Shown: positions 40,795-50,360 of the stretch, in pieces | How the letters are laid out: each line of letters begins with the position of its first letter | How positions within the stretch are numbered: position 1 is the stretch's first letter | Origin: Opitutales bacterium | Lineage (GTDB): Bacteria > Verrucomicrobiota > Verrucomicrobiia > Opitutales > Oceanipulchritudinaceae | Assembly (NCBI GenBank): GCA_020831485.1 | Contig: JAFIGG010000001.1 | Location: forward strand, 144,414 to 208,413 | DNA length: 64,000 nucleotides | Direction of reading: 5' to 3' | Position numbers and translations under genes: made by a program | The notes under the pieces: model-generated | Told to the model about the DNA's origin: nothing | Databases searched by the model: none | Seen by the model: the letters and a program-made list of their open reading frames with translations, nothing else

Positions 40795-43368
40795 ATGGCC
40801 GTAAACTGTAGCGACTACGCATTTCAGGAGATCGAATCCCACTGGCAGGGCTGGTGGAAAGCCAACCGCAGCTTTGAGGTTCGCGAAGACACATCCAAGC
40901 CGAAGTATTACCTTCTGGACATGTTCCCCTACCCGAGTGGAGCCGGCCTCCACGTCGGCCACGTGGAAAACTTCGCCGGCAGCGATGTCCTCGGTCGCTA
41001 CAAAAAAGCCCGCGGCTTCAACGTGCTCCACCCCATGGGTTGGGACGCCTTCGGCCTTCCGGCAGAGCAGTATGCGGTCAAGACCGGAACCCACCCGGAA
41101 TCCACCACCCGCACCAACATCGAGAATTTCCGCGGCCAACTGGATCGCCTCGGCCTGGCATTGGACTGGTCCCGCGAGGTCAACACCACCGACCCTCACT
41201 ACTACCGCTGGACCCAGTGGATCTTCCTCCAGCTGTTCCGCAAGGGCCTGGCCTATGTCGACGAGCGCCCGGTGAACTGGTGTCCGGCGCTGGGTACCGT
41301 CCTCGCCAACGAAGAAGTCATCGAGGGCAAATCCGAAGTCGGTGGCCATCCGGTCGAACGCCGCAATCTGCGTCAATGGGTCCTGCGGATCACCGCCTAC
41401 GCTGACAAACTGCTGGCCGGTCTGGACGAGGTCGACTGGCCGGACTCCACCAAGACCCAGCAGCGCAACTGGATCGGCCGCAGCACGGGCGCCGAAGTGC
41501 GCTTTGCCCTGGAAAATGGCGAGGACAGCATCGAAGTCTACACGACTCGTCCCGATACCCTTTTTGGCGCCACCTACATGGTTCTGGCACCGGAGCATCC
41601 TCTGACTGCAAAACTCACCACGGCGGAAAACAAGGATGCCGTTGCTAAGTATGTGGAGGCCGCTGCGCACAAGAGCGATCTCGACCGCACGGAACTGGCC
41701 AAGGACAAGTCGGGGGTCTTCAGCGGCAGCTACGCAATCAACCCAGTCAATGATCAGCGCATTCCCATCTGGATCGCCGACTACGTATTGATGGGCTACG
41801 GCACCGGAGCCATTATGGCGGTGCCGGCCCACGATGAACGCGACTTCGAGTTCGCACAGAAATTTGAGCTGCCGATCATCCCGGTCATCCAGGGCAGTGA
41901 AGACGACACCCTGCCCTACACTGGCCCCGGCAAAATGGTCAACAGCGGCCGATTCGACGGCCAGGACAGCACGAACGCCAAGGCGGCAATCATCGACTGG
42001 TTGGAATCAGAGTCACTGGGCAAAGCTGCGGTTAATTTCAAACTCCGAGACTGGCTGTTTTCCCGCCAACGCTACTGGGGCGAACCCTTCCCGATCGTAT
42101 GGGTCGAACGCGACGCCTTCGATGCGATTGCAAAGGCCGCCGGCGAAGTGGCCGAAAGCCTGCCCGAAAGCCCTGTCACCTACATGGACGGCGATGTCGA
42201 ACGCCTCGCCGTTCCGGTTCCAAATGGCCAACTGCCGGTCACTTTGCCGCCGACCGACGACTACAAACCCTCCGGATCTGGAGAAAGTCCACTGGCCCGC
42301 GTCGAGGGCTGGGTCGATGTCTGGTTCAACATTCAAACTGGCGAAACTCTGCCAGGCACGGACTCCGCGCCGAACAGCAACGACTGGGTCCGCGCCCGAC
42401 GTGAAACCAACACAATGCCGCAATGGGCAGGCAGCTGCTGGTACTACCTGCGCTATCTGGATCCGAAAAACCCGGAACAGTTGCTCAGTGATTCAGCTCG
42501 CGACTACTGGGGTTCCCCCGACTTTTATCTGGGCGGCAACGAGCATGCGGTGCTGCACCTGCTGTATGCGCGCTTCTGGCACCGCTTCCTCTATGATGAG
42601 GGCGTTCTCAAGGAACCCGAACCTTTCCGCAAACTCTTCCACCAGGGCATCGTCCTGGCGGAGAACGGTGAAAAGATGTCGAAGAGCCGCGGCAATGTAG
42701 TGAATCCCGACGACTATATCAAGAGCCACGGCGCGGACAGTCTGCGCACCTTCCTGATGTTCATGGGGCCCCTGGAAGAATCCAAGCCCTGGAACACACA
42801 GGGCATTGAGGGTGTTTCCCGCTTCCTGAAAAAAGTCTGGCGCGAGGTGGCGGGACGCGATGGCGGCCTGTCTTCGAAGCTGAAAAAGGACGGAAAGGAA
42901 AGCGCCGAAACGCTGAAAATTCTACACCAGAGCATCCGCAAGGTAACCGACGACTTTGAGAACATTCGCTTCAACACCGCGATCTCCCAATTGATGATCC
43001 TGGTGAACCATCTGAGCCGCTGCGACAGCATTCACATCGACACGGCAAGAGCCTTGGTCCGGATGGTCGCACCGCTGGCACCGCACATGGCTGAAGAGCT
43101 GTGGGAGCGCCTGGGCGAACAACCCTCTGTCTGCGATGCGGGCTGGCCAGAGTTCGACGGGAGTCTGCTTGTCGAGGATCAGGTTCAGATCGGATTTCTG
43201 GTGAACGGTAAGCCCCGTGGCGAAGGCGTTGTGGCCAAGGATGCGAGCCAGGAGGATGTGCTGGCTATTGCCCAGGCGAATGAAAAGGTTCAGGCCCATA
43301 TCGACGGCAAAACCATCCGGAAAGTCATTTACGTTCCCGGTAAGATCCTCAATCTCGTTGTCGGCTGA
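40795..43368 (+). CDS. leuS: Leucyl-tRNA synthetase
   Basis: Class I aminoacyl-tRNA synthetase of 857 residues charging tRNA-Leu. The HIGH-type motif lies in DMFPYPSGAGLHVGHVENF and the KMSKS motif in EKMSKSRGNVVNPDDY. The inserted editing domain is present (TTRPDTLFGATYMVLAPEHP). The anticodon-binding and C-terminal domains complete a normal length. The stop overlaps the lpxI start by one base (TGATG). Confidence 0.97.
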   Translation: MAVNCSDYAFQEIESHWQGWWKANRSFEVREDTSKPKYYLLDMFPYPSGAGLHVGHVENFAGSDVLGRYKKARGFNVLHPMGWDAFGLPAEQYAVKTGTHPESTTRTNIENFRGQLDRLGLALDWSREVNTTDPHYYRWTQWIFLQLFRKGLAYVDERPVNWCPALGTVLANEEVIEGKSEVGGHPVERRNLRQWVLRITAYADKLLAGLDEVDWPDSTKTQQRNWIGRSTGAEVRFALENGEDSIEVYTTRPDTLFGATYMVLAPEHPLTAKLTTAENKDAVAKYVEAAAHKSDLDRTELAKDKSGVFSGSYAINPVNDQRIPIWIADYVLMGYGTGAIMAVPAHDERDFEFAQKFELPIIPVIQGSEDDTLPYTGPGKMVNSGRFDGQDSTNAKAAIIDWLESESLGKAAVNFKLRDWLFSRQRYWGEPFPIVWVERDAFDAIAKAAGEVAESLPESPVTYMDGDVERLAVPVPNGQLPVTLPPTDDYKPSGSGESPLARVEGWVDVWFNIQTGETLPGTDSAPNSNDWVRARRETNTMPQWAGSCWYYLRYLDPKNPEQLLSDSARDYWGSPDFYLGGNEHAVLHLLYARFWHRFLYDEGVLKEPEPFRKLFHQGIVLAENGEKMSKSRGNVVNPDDYIKSHGADSLRTFLMFMGPLEESKPWNTQGIEGVSRFLKKVWREVAGRDGGLSSKLKKDGKESAETLKILHQSIRKVTDDFENIRFNTAISQLMILVNHLSRCDSIHIDTARALVRMVAPLAPHMAEELWERLGEQPSVCDAGWPEFDGSLLVEDQVQIGFLVNGKPRGEGVVAKDASQEDVLAIAQANEKVQAHIDGKTIRKVIYVPGKILNLVVG

Positions 43369-44228
43369 TGACTTCCGCTATTTCAAGCTTCCTGCCTTCA
43401 GATTTCGACCCCAGCCAGCCGGTTGCGGTGGTCGCCGGTCAGCGGGACTACCCCAAAGCCACGGTCGCCGCGATCCGCGCCGCAGGAGTTCCTGTCCGCC
43501 TGATAGCTCTGGCCGGTGAAACGGATCCGGCACTGGTGGAGACATTTGCGGAGGATGAAGTGGCTCACATTAAAGTCGGTCAGATCGGCCGGATGCTGAA
43601 GGGCCTTAAACGCGTGCAGGCGCGCTATGCGATCTTTGTCGGCCAGGTAACTCCGGGGAAATTATTCAAGGACCTCCACCCCGACTTGAAAGCGCTGGCA
43701 ATGCTGGCAAAGTTGAAGGAACGCAATGCTCACACGATTTTTGGAAGCATTGCTCATGAAATTGAAGCCATCGGGGTGCGCATGCTGGACGCGCGCGCAT
43801 TCATCGACAACAGCCTGGCCAGCACCGGACTGATGACCGGCGGACGGCAAAAGGCAGACCCGGAGCAGATTGCCTATGGGGTCCGCATGGCAAAGGAGAT
43901 AGCGCGCCTGGACATCGGCCAGGGAGTTGTTGTGCGCAAGGGTACCGTGCTGGCAGTTGAGGCTTTTGAAGGCACGGATGACATGCTGCAACGCGCAAAC
44001 AAATACAAAACCGACAAGCTTGTATTCGTTAAAACGACCCGGCCCAATCAAAATCCTTATTTCGACTGGCCTGTGTTCGGACCAAAGACCATCGAATCAA
44101 TGCAAGCCAGCGGAATCGGAACAGCCGCGCTCGAGGCCGACAAAGTTGTGATGCTGGACAAGGAAAAGCTGATCGAAAGTGCACGAAGCGCGGGCATCGA
44201 ATTGATCGGCTACGAATCGACAGATTGA
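43368..44228 (+). CDS. lpxI: UDP-2,3-diacylglucosamine pyrophosphatase LpxI
   Basis: Protein of 286 residues converting UDP-2,3-diacylglucosamine to lipid X in lipid A synthesis, replacing LpxH. Family features are VAVVAGQRDYPKATVAAIRA, KVGQIGRMLKGLKR, FVGQVTPGKLF, STGLMTGG and GTVLAVEAFEGTDDM. It shows the organism makes lipid A and thus has an LPS-bearing outer membrane. It is translationally coupled to leuS. Its 3' end overlaps a PEP-CTERM gene on the other strand by 19 bases. Confidence 0.93.
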   Translation: MTSAISSFLPSDFDPSQPVAVVAGQRDYPKATVAAIRAAGVPVRLIALAGETDPALVETFAEDEVAHIKVGQIGRMLKGLKRVQARYAIFVGQVTPGKLFKDLHPDLKALAMLAKLKERNAHTIFGSIAHEIEAIGVRMLDARAFIDNSLASTGLMTGGRQKADPEQIAYGVRMAKEIARLDIGQGVVVRKGTVLAVEAFEGTDDMLQRANKYKTDKLVFVKTTRPNQNPYFDWPVFGPKTIESMQASGIGTAALEADKVVMLDKEKLIESARSAGIELIGYESTD

Positions 44229-45976
44229 TCGGCCAAAACACTTCTGCGGCGACGCCAGAAATGAAATACGGCAGCCAGCAGGAGCATGCCACCCAGAGCA
44301 ACAGTGCCCGGTTCGGGAATGATAATGACATCCAGTTCGCCGGGAGTCAGGTGAAAGACTCCTCCACCCATGTCCTGCAGGGTTGCGTAGTAGATACCCA
44401 AGCCTTGGCCATAATCGCCCTCAAAGCGGAAGAACTGTTCATTGCCAACAACCCCCGATCCACTGTTGAAGCGGATCGTGTCGCCACCGACCGTAAAGTT
44501 CTCAATTGTTATCAACGAGAACTCGTTCCAGGGATTGAAGTCATTGATCGAAGCAAAAGTATTGATGTCCATCAGGCTCGATCCCGTTGTACCCATGTCG
44601 ATGCGAGAGTCTGTACTCAGCGTCAGAGTACCTATGTAGCGCTCTTTGCCAGCAGTCCGAAAGGTCCCTCCTTCAAGCAATACGTTGATGCGGGTTGAAC
44701 CCGTGTTGCTACCCGTTCCATCCGCATCCAAAACCAGTGTTCCACCACCGATGACGATGATTTCACCCGTCCCCAAAGTCGGGTCGTTGTTCAGGAAGGT
44801 TGTCCCGTTACCCGTCAGATAGATGTCGCCGTCGGCCGTATTCACCCAGCCTGTCAGCGCAGTATCCCCATCGCCGGTAACATAAATCGAGCCCCCGTTT
44901 GTGTTGATGTTACCGGATGCTGTGAAATCTCCACTCGAAGTCACATTGATGTCACCACCACCGGTGTTGATCGTATTGCTCGTAGTTACATTCGCTGTTC
45001 CAACTACATTGATGGCACCGCCACCCGTGTTGATTGTGTTCTGGGCATTGACCGTCGCGCCATCGCCGAAAGTGATCCCACCCCCGTTGGTGGTGATCGT
45101 GTTTTGAAATGTAACATTCTGACTGCCGCCAATGAAAATATCGCCGTTTAGCGTCGTCGTCTGAACCGGATTCGCAAAGGTCAGGTTTCCGGAACCCTCA
45201 AAACGGATCTGACCACCGGCAGCGTTGATATTGTTGTTGAACTGACCATTGCCGTTAACAGTCCAGATAAAGTCACCACCGCCGGTCAACAGCTGACCAT
45301 TGAAAGTATGATTGGCTGTCCCGTTGACCAGAAAATCACCACCACCCGTATTGAAAGTCTGGGTCCCATGAGTTGTGCTACGGTTGCCATCAATGATAAA
45401 ATTGCCGCCGGCCAGATTAGCTCCGTTGAAGGAACCCGTGCCATCGCCCAGAATGGTAACGTTCCCACCAGCGGTACCGATAGGGCCACCAACGGCTACG
45501 TGCGCCACTCCCGCCTCCACAGTAAAACTACCACCCGCAGCCGAGGAGGCTGTTGACCCGGCCATGGTAAAACTTCCACCGTTGCCATGAATAGTGAGAC
45601 CGTGTCCGTTCAACTGAGATTGGCCGCCGTTGGTAAAGTTGATCGCACCCGCTCCCACATCAAAAATCATCGACTGATTCAATGTGAATACAGTAAGATT
45701 GTGACTGGATGAGGTCTGGTTCAGAATCCCGTACACAGGACCACTGGAATAGTTGCTGCCATTCCATTGGAAGCCGTTAAACTCCCGGTTCCAACCAGTC
45801 AAATTCCGATTACCGGCCGACCCAAACAGATGGACGCCATTTAAAGGACTCGGCAGGCTGAAATTGCCCGACCCGGATGATATCTGAATCGGAGCAGCAT
45901 AAATCGGACTGTACGCAGCGCATACAATCAGGACGAGAGAAACCCCCGCCAACACTGACAGACCAAATCGATTCAT
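44210..45976 (-). CDS. PEP-CTERM protein with beta-helix-like repeats
   Basis: Surface protein of 588 residues with a signal peptide ending SPIYAAP. The ATG at 45976 gives MNRFGLSVLAG; the longer frame adds 13 residues. The centre has short repeats of about 18-22 residues rich in Gly, Asn and Thr (NTINTGGGAINVVGTANVTT, then NTINTGGGDINVTSSGDFTA), likely a beta-helix. The C-terminus has IIPEPGTVALGGMLLLAAVF followed by RRRR, the exosortase sorting tag, then a short tail (SVLADQSVDS). The role is unknown; adhesion or matrix is plausible. Confidence 0.88.
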   Translation of the reverse strand: MNRFGLSVLAGVSLVLIVCAAYSPIYAAPIQISSGSGNFSLPSPLNGVHLFGSAGNRNLTGWNREFNGFQWNGSNYSSGPVYGILNQTSSSHNLTVFTLNQSMIFDVGAGAINFTNGGQSQLNGHGLTIHGNGGSFTMAGSTASSAAGGSFTVEAGVAHVAVGGPIGTAGGNVTILGDGTGSFNGANLAGGNFIIDGNRSTTHGTQTFNTGGGDFLVNGTANHTFNGQLLTGGGDFIWTVNGNGQFNNNINAAGGQIRFEGSGNLTFANPVQTTTLNGDIFIGGSQNVTFQNTITTNGGGITFGDGATVNAQNTINTGGGAINVVGTANVTTSNTINTGGGDINVTSSGDFTASGNINTNGGSIYVTGDGDTALTGWVNTADGDIYLTGNGTTFLNNDPTLGTGEIIVIGGGTLVLDADGTGSNTGSTRINVLLEGGTFRTAGKERYIGTLTLSTDSRIDMGTTGSSLMDINTFASINDFNPWNEFSLITIENFTVGGDTIRFNSGSGVVGNEQFFRFEGDYGQGLGIYYATLQDMGGGVFHLTPGELDVIIIPEPGTVALGGMLLLAAVFHFWRRRRSVLADQSVDS

Positions 45977-46033
45977 ACTCGCAAAAACTAGAGTTAAACC
46001 CCTAAAACACAACAAAATAAAACTTATAGGAAA

Positions 46034-48406
46034 CTAATCCCTGAAACCGAAAACCTCGTCGATGCAAGCTTTTAAGTCCTTAGTACGGATTGGCTTTGAC
46101 AAATAGGCATCCGCCCCGGCTTGAAGGAACCGTTCCCGGTCCTCCTCCATCGCATCTGCGGTCAGGGCAATGATTCGCGGCCGATCCGCACGATCCGGGT
46201 AGCGCCGGCAAATCTGGCGGGTGGCATCCAGTCCATCCATTACCGGCATCTGCCGATCCATAAGGATCAGGTCGTAGGGGTCCTGATCAACGGCCTCGAC
46301 CGCTTCCATACCGTTCTCGACGACAGTACCCTGATGGCCCAGGTTTCGCAGCATCATCATCGTGACCTTCTGATTCACCTTGTTGTCTTCAGCCAATAAC
46401 ACCTTCAGGACCGTTTTCTCGGCGGGAGCGCTCGATTGGACCTTTTCGGCTTCAACAGCTGTATCCCAACGACCCTCAAACAGATCGACAAAGGTCTGCC
46501 GGAAACTCTCCGGCCGCACGGGCAAGACCAGTTCACGAAACAGATCATCCATGGAGACCTCAGAGTCGGTTCGCCTCAAAGGAGTCAGGTAGACAATCGG
46601 TAGACACTGTTTACCAGCGCATTCCTTCAACTGCCCCTGAATGGAAGGGCCTTCCAGTCGTGCATTGCGGTCATTGACCACAACCGCCTCGATCGAGCGG
46701 TAATAAACGGGATCGGATACGGCTTCGTGAGCCGATTCAACCAGCATTGGCGACATGCCCCAGCTGCGCATCATGGCTGCCATAAGGCGACGGTTGTTCG
46801 GATTCGCATCGATGATCAAAACCTTGCGTCCTTCAAGAATGCGGTTCTTGCCGTACACATAAATTCGACCCGCATCCGGCGGCATGGCCACGCGGATATT
46901 GAATTGGAAGCAGGATCCCTCGCCTTCGTCACTGGCCACAGTAATATCGCCCCCCATTAATTGAACCAGACGGCGGGTGATCGCCAAGCCAAGACCCGAA
47001 CCACCGTATTTGCGGGTCATGGAAGAATCGGCCTGGGAAAAAGGTTCAAACAGGTGCAGCAGTAGCTTGTCGGGAATTCCGATACCCGAATCAGTCAGCG
47101 CGAAGCTCAGATCCCAATAAGCGTTCTCAACCGGATTTGCTTCCACCGTCAGCTGAATCTCGCCCCTGTCGGTGAACTTAACCGCGTTAGAAAGCAGGTT
47201 GAGCAAGACCTGGCGAAGTCGCTGGCGGTCTCCGATCAAGGTCGCAGGCGCATTGGCATCGATAAAGTAGGTCAACTCCACCCGTTTTTCAGAGCATTGG
47301 GCAGCGAAGATATCCAGTGCGTCGGTAACCGCCTCACTGAGGTCAAAGGGCTCTCTTTTCAACTCAACCTTGTTGGCCTCGATCTTCGAAAAATCGAGCA
47401 CATCGTTGACTAAACCGAGCAAGCCCTCCCCGCCGTTGCTTATTGTACGGACCATGTCACGCTGAGCCTCACTCAATTCCGTCTGAACCAACTGAGAGGC
47501 CATCCCGATTACGGCATAAAGCGGGGTTCGGATCTCATGGCTCATCACCGCCAGGAAGGTGCTCTTGGCCCGATTGGCCGCCTCCGCAGCCTCCTTCGCA
47601 TGGTGCAGTGCCTTTTCGGCCCGTTTGCGCTCGGTCAGGTCCATGTCCAGCTGATAAATCTCGGACCTCCCGCCCGGTAGCTTCAGCAGCGTATGACTGG
47701 AAAAGACCGACATACGGGCGCCGTCCTTGCGCATCATTAAAGCTTCGGCCGGGGCCGCAGCTTCGCCACTCTCGACCATCTCGCGAATGACAAACTCGTA
47801 TCGGGCCCGGGCAATCGGCGGAACGATCAGATCGCAAATCGACTGCCCGATCGCCTGCTCTGCCGCAAACCCATAAAGCCGCTCACTTGCAGCGTTCCAA
47901 AAATGTACAATCCCCTTTTCGTCAAAGCCTTGAACCGCGAGCGTAGGAACACGCTGAAACAGTAGGCGGAATCGCTCTTCACTTTGCCCCAGAGAGCTGA
48001 GTGCGGATTTCCGGCGGAAAATGTCCCTTGCCTGAAGCAGCAGAACCCTTCTCCCCCAACAGTCTCCGGCAGAAAGGTTGAGCTCAACCGGAAACAAGGT
48101 TCCGTCGGCACGCACACCTTCCGCTTCAAACTGCTGCGACTGGCCCTCCCACGCCTCTGCAAGAGCACATTGCAAGCGATCGGGATCAAGCGTCTGCGGG
48201 GTGCACAAATCGATCGGATTCTGTCCGATCAATAACTTACGGGCATGACCATATAGCTTTTCTGCAGCCCGATTGACCTCCAGAATCAAGCCCTCTGCAT
48301 TCAACACGATCACCGCATCGCACAAGCCGTCAATAAATCCCCGAAAAACAGTCTCAGGCAAGATGTCTGAATCCTGAGGAGATACCGGGTAAATGCGCTT
48401 GCTCAT
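46034..48406 (-). CDS. Hybrid histidine kinase (PAS-PAS-HisKA-HATPase-REC-REC)
   Basis: Sensor kinase of 790 residues without obvious membrane helices, so probably cytoplasmic. PAS domains at about 20-130 and 142-262, phospho-acceptor H290 in FLAVMSHEIRTPLYAVIGM, and ATPase boxes NLLSNAVKF, DSGIGIP and GGSGLGLAI. The first receiver-like domain (525-645) lacks a convincing phospho-acceptor and is probably degenerate. The second (668-785) is intact, with D717 in YDLILMDRQMPVMDG. No response regulator gene is adjacent. The gene sits alone between two minus-strand genes. Confidence 0.93.
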   Translation of the reverse strand: MSKRIYPVSPQDSDILPETVFRGFIDGLCDAVIVLNAEGLILEVNRAAEKLYGHARKLLIGQNPIDLCTPQTLDPDRLQCALAEAWEGQSQQFEAEGVRADGTLFPVELNLSAGDCWGRRVLLLQARDIFRRKSALSSLGQSEERFRLLFQRVPTLAVQGFDEKGIVHFWNAASERLYGFAAEQAIGQSICDLIVPPIARARYEFVIREMVESGEAAAPAEALMMRKDGARMSVFSSHTLLKLPGGRSEIYQLDMDLTERKRAEKALHHAKEAAEAANRAKSTFLAVMSHEIRTPLYAVIGMASQLVQTELSEAQRDMVRTISNGGEGLLGLVNDVLDFSKIEANKVELKREPFDLSEAVTDALDIFAAQCSEKRVELTYFIDANAPATLIGDRQRLRQVLLNLLSNAVKFTDRGEIQLTVEANPVENAYWDLSFALTDSGIGIPDKLLLHLFEPFSQADSSMTRKYGGSGLGLAITRRLVQLMGGDITVASDEGEGSCFQFNIRVAMPPDAGRIYVYGKNRILEGRKVLIIDANPNNRRLMAAMMRSWGMSPMLVESAHEAVSDPVYYRSIEAVVVNDRNARLEGPSIQGQLKECAGKQCLPIVYLTPLRRTDSEVSMDDLFRELVLPVRPESFRQTFVDLFEGRWDTAVEAEKVQSSAPAEKTVLKVLLAEDNKVNQKVTMMMLRNLGHQGTVVENGMEAVEAVDQDPYDLILMDRQMPVMDGLDATRQICRRYPDRADRPRIIALTADAMEEDRERFLQAGADAYLSKPIRTKDLKACIDEVFGFRD

Positions 48407-48606
48407 AGCTGCGCGCCCCTTTCAAAAATCGAATTAGGGCCAGTACAAGCCGAAGCTCCGATTGCATTTCCTCGAAAAGCAAGCGAACACTCCAGACTCT
48501 GCTGATCGCTCCTACTCAAATACATCCTTAGACAGTTTGAGAGGCTAAAACGGCAAATGCTCTTCCCTACTTTAGCAAAAATCGTAAATCCGTTGAATTT
48601 TCCCAC

Positions 48607-48634
48607 AAAAAAGCCCGGACAGGTCCGGGCTTTT
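48607..48634 (-). terminator. Terminator of the rpmJ-rpmE2 transcript
   Basis: AAAAGCCCGGAC / GTCCGGGCTTTT hairpin with a T-run on the minus strand, 27 bases past the rpmE2 stop. Confidence 0.92.
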
Positions 48635-48660
48635 GGAAAATCTCTTGTTTGATAAGCGAA

Positions 48661-48906
48661 TCAACGGCGGCGGCGGAACTTGTTCTGGAACTTTTCAACA
48701 CGGCCAGCAGTGTCGACAAAGCGCTTTTCACCAGTGTAGACCGGGTGCGAATCCATCGTCACGTCGCGAACGATGACATGGTACTCCACACCGTCGATGG
48801 TCTCTGAGCGGTCCGACTTGGCGGTCGAACGGGTAAGAAAATTCTTTCCGGTGGAAACGTCGCGAAAACAAACCGGATGTGTCTTGGGATGAATATCAGT
48901 TTTCAT
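48661..48906 (-). CDS. rpmE2: Ribosomal protein bL31, type B
   Basis: Protein of 81 residues: [40 protein letters not shown] and a basic end. The zinc-binding cysteines of type A L31 are absent, so this is the zinc-independent form that replaces L31 type A under zinc limitation in many bacteria. It follows rpmJ by 21 bases and ends at a strong terminator. No type A partner is seen in this window. Confidence 0.95.
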   Translation of the reverse strand: MKTDIHPKTHPVCFRDVSTGKNFLTRSTAKSDRSETIDGVEYHVIVRDVTMDSHPVYTGEKRFVDTAGRVEKFQNKFRRRR

Positions 48907-48927
48907 AATGGACCGTACCTCCGAGGA

Positions 48928-49053
48928 TTAACCCTGACGCGCCTTGAAGCGGGGGTGTGTTTTGCAAATGACGTAGATGCGGCCACGACGACGAACCACT
49001 TGGCAGTCGGGATGGCGATCTTTTAAAGACTTGATGGAAGAAACGACTTTCAT
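48928..49053 (-). CDS. rpmJ: Ribosomal protein bL36, type B
   Basis: Protein of 41 residues ([20 protein letters not shown], then [16 protein letters not shown]), matching YkgO-type L36 with only part of the zinc ligands. The ATG at 49053 is chosen; the longer frame to 49110 has no family support. It forms a two-gene operon with rpmE2. I do not see a clear Zur box upstream. Confidence 0.93.
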   Translation of the reverse strand: MKVVSSIKSLKDRHPDCQVVRRRGRIYVICKTHPRFKARQG

Positions 49054-49164
49054 GATAAAATCTCTTGATGGAAAACGGAGGACAAAAGCTTGCCTGCGAA
49101 GCGCTGTCAACTGATTAAACCGCGCAGGTGTCTTTTTTTGCGCAACCTATGAATTTTGCAAGCA

Positions 49165-49986
49165 CTAAGCCTGCAAACATGCCTGAATCTCCAGCTTTAA
49201 GGCCTCTGCAGCCTTAGCGGCGGCAGCGGCAAAGCCAGGGCCTTCTTCGGCATAAAGAATGCCACGTGAACTGTTTATCAGCAAACCCGTACCCTGCGCA
49301 TTAGCTCCAGCAGCGAGCGTGGCGGCCAGATCTCCTCCCTGGGCACCAATGCCAGGCACCAGGATTGGCAAATCCGGAGCTTCCGCGCGGACTTTCGCCA
49401 ACTCCTCCGGATAAGTGGCGCCAACAACCAAACCCAGATTCCGACACGCATTCCAGGATTCTGCCGCCCGCCGCGCAACGTGCAGGTATAGAGGACCCCC
49501 GCTGGCTAATTCCAAGCCTTGCAGCTCATCCGAACCCGGATTGGAGGTCTTGCATAACACAAAAGCCCCCTTGTCCTCATAGGCGGCGAATGGCTCCAAA
49601 GTATCCCCACCCATGTAGGGGTTCAAGGTAACAGCGTCGGCTCCATAAACCTCATAGCCCTCGCGGGCGTAATAGGCCGCCGTCGAACCAATATCGCCGC
49701 GCTTGTAATCAAGGATGATCAGCTTGTCCGGATGACGGTCACGCAAATAGTCGATGGTAGTCTTCAGCTCGTTCAATCGCCCGGCAGCAGCGTAATGTGC
49801 GAACTGAGGTTTGAAGGCGCAAGCATGCTCGGCAGTAGCGTCAATGATGGCCATCCCAAATGCCTCAAACGGACGGTCGGTCTCAGGCAGGCACTTGCGG
49901 ATCCGCTGCAGATCCGGATCCAAGCCCACGCAAACGAGGGATTTTGAACTCGCCCAGGAGGCCTCAAGCTTTTTGTAAAAGGACAT
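49165..49986 (-). CDS. pyrF: Orotidine 5'-phosphate decarboxylase, type 2
   Basis: Last step of UMP synthesis. The 273-residue protein has LVCVGLDPDL, AFKPQFAHY, the catalytic LIILDYKRGDIGSTAAYYA and VPGIGAQGGD. Length and motifs fit the type 2 subfamily (PyrF-II) rather than the shorter E. coli type. It stands alone on the minus strand, separated from the upstream small gene by a terminator. Confidence 0.95.
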   Translation of the reverse strand: MSFYKKLEASWASSKSLVCVGLDPDLQRIRKCLPETDRPFEAFGMAIIDATAEHACAFKPQFAHYAAAGRLNELKTTIDYLRDRHPDKLIILDYKRGDIGSTAAYYAREGYEVYGADAVTLNPYMGGDTLEPFAAYEDKGAFVLCKTSNPGSDELQGLELASGGPLYLHVARRAAESWNACRNLGLVVGATYPEELAKVRAEAPDLPILVPGIGAQGGDLAATLAAGANAQGTGLLINSSRGILYAEEGPGFAAAAAKAAEALKLEIQACLQA

Positions 49987-50027
49987 AGAAATGGCGGTAT
50001 CAACTCACCCGCAGGCGTCAATTCAAA

Positions 50028-50058
50028 TAAAAAACCTGCTTCGGATCACCGAAACAGG
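50028..50058 (-). terminator. Intrinsic terminator of the 31-residue gene
   Basis: CCTG-C-TTCGG / CCGAA-A-CAGG stem with an ATCA loop. On the minus strand it is followed by six Ts (50034-50029), as expected of an intrinsic terminator. Confidence 0.88.
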
Positions 50059-50095
50059 CTGCTTGAAAGATGAATTCAGCGCAGAGGGGCGCAGA

Positions 50096-50191
50096 TCACC
50101 AGGTCCGCTTTTTATGCCGATTGGCGCGGGAGCGCTTGCGGCGCTTGTGCTGAGAGATCTTACGACGACGTTTCTTCCTTAAATTACCCAT
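50096..50191 (-). CDS. Tiny basic protein, AURKAIP1/COX24-like
   Basis: A 31-residue frame: [20 protein letters not shown] then [11 protein letters not shown]. More than half the residues are Arg, Lys or His. It resembles the small AURKAIP1/COX24-domain proteins of Bacteroidota and others, related to mitochondrial small-subunit protein mS38, so it is probably a ribosome-bound peptide. It has its own terminator and lies opposite the transketolase gene. It is very short, but composition, start and terminator agree. Confidence 0.75.
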   Translation of the reverse strand: MGNLRKKRRRKISQHKRRKRSRANRHKKRTW

Positions 50192-50360
50192 AAGTATATG
50201 ATTAGCTGAAAAAGGCGCTGAGCTTTGTATTTTTGGCAGGCGAGTAAAGCTTTTTCTGAGAAAAAACGCCAATTACCCCCTCAGCCACCAAATTTCGGGG
50301 ATTAAGGATAAAAAAGATTGGCATTACCGTCAGTTTAAAAAACCTGTTACTCACCTCATT

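Noticed and set aside
40651..41832. Minus-strand frame of 393 residues
   Set aside because: It mostly lies opposite leuS, whose catalytic motifs are unambiguous.
49054..49164. Zur box or terminator upstream of rpmJ
   Set aside because: I looked for a palindromic AT-rich zinc-repressor site and found none; the GCGCA/TGCGC pair around 49116-49144 has a long loop and no proper T-run.
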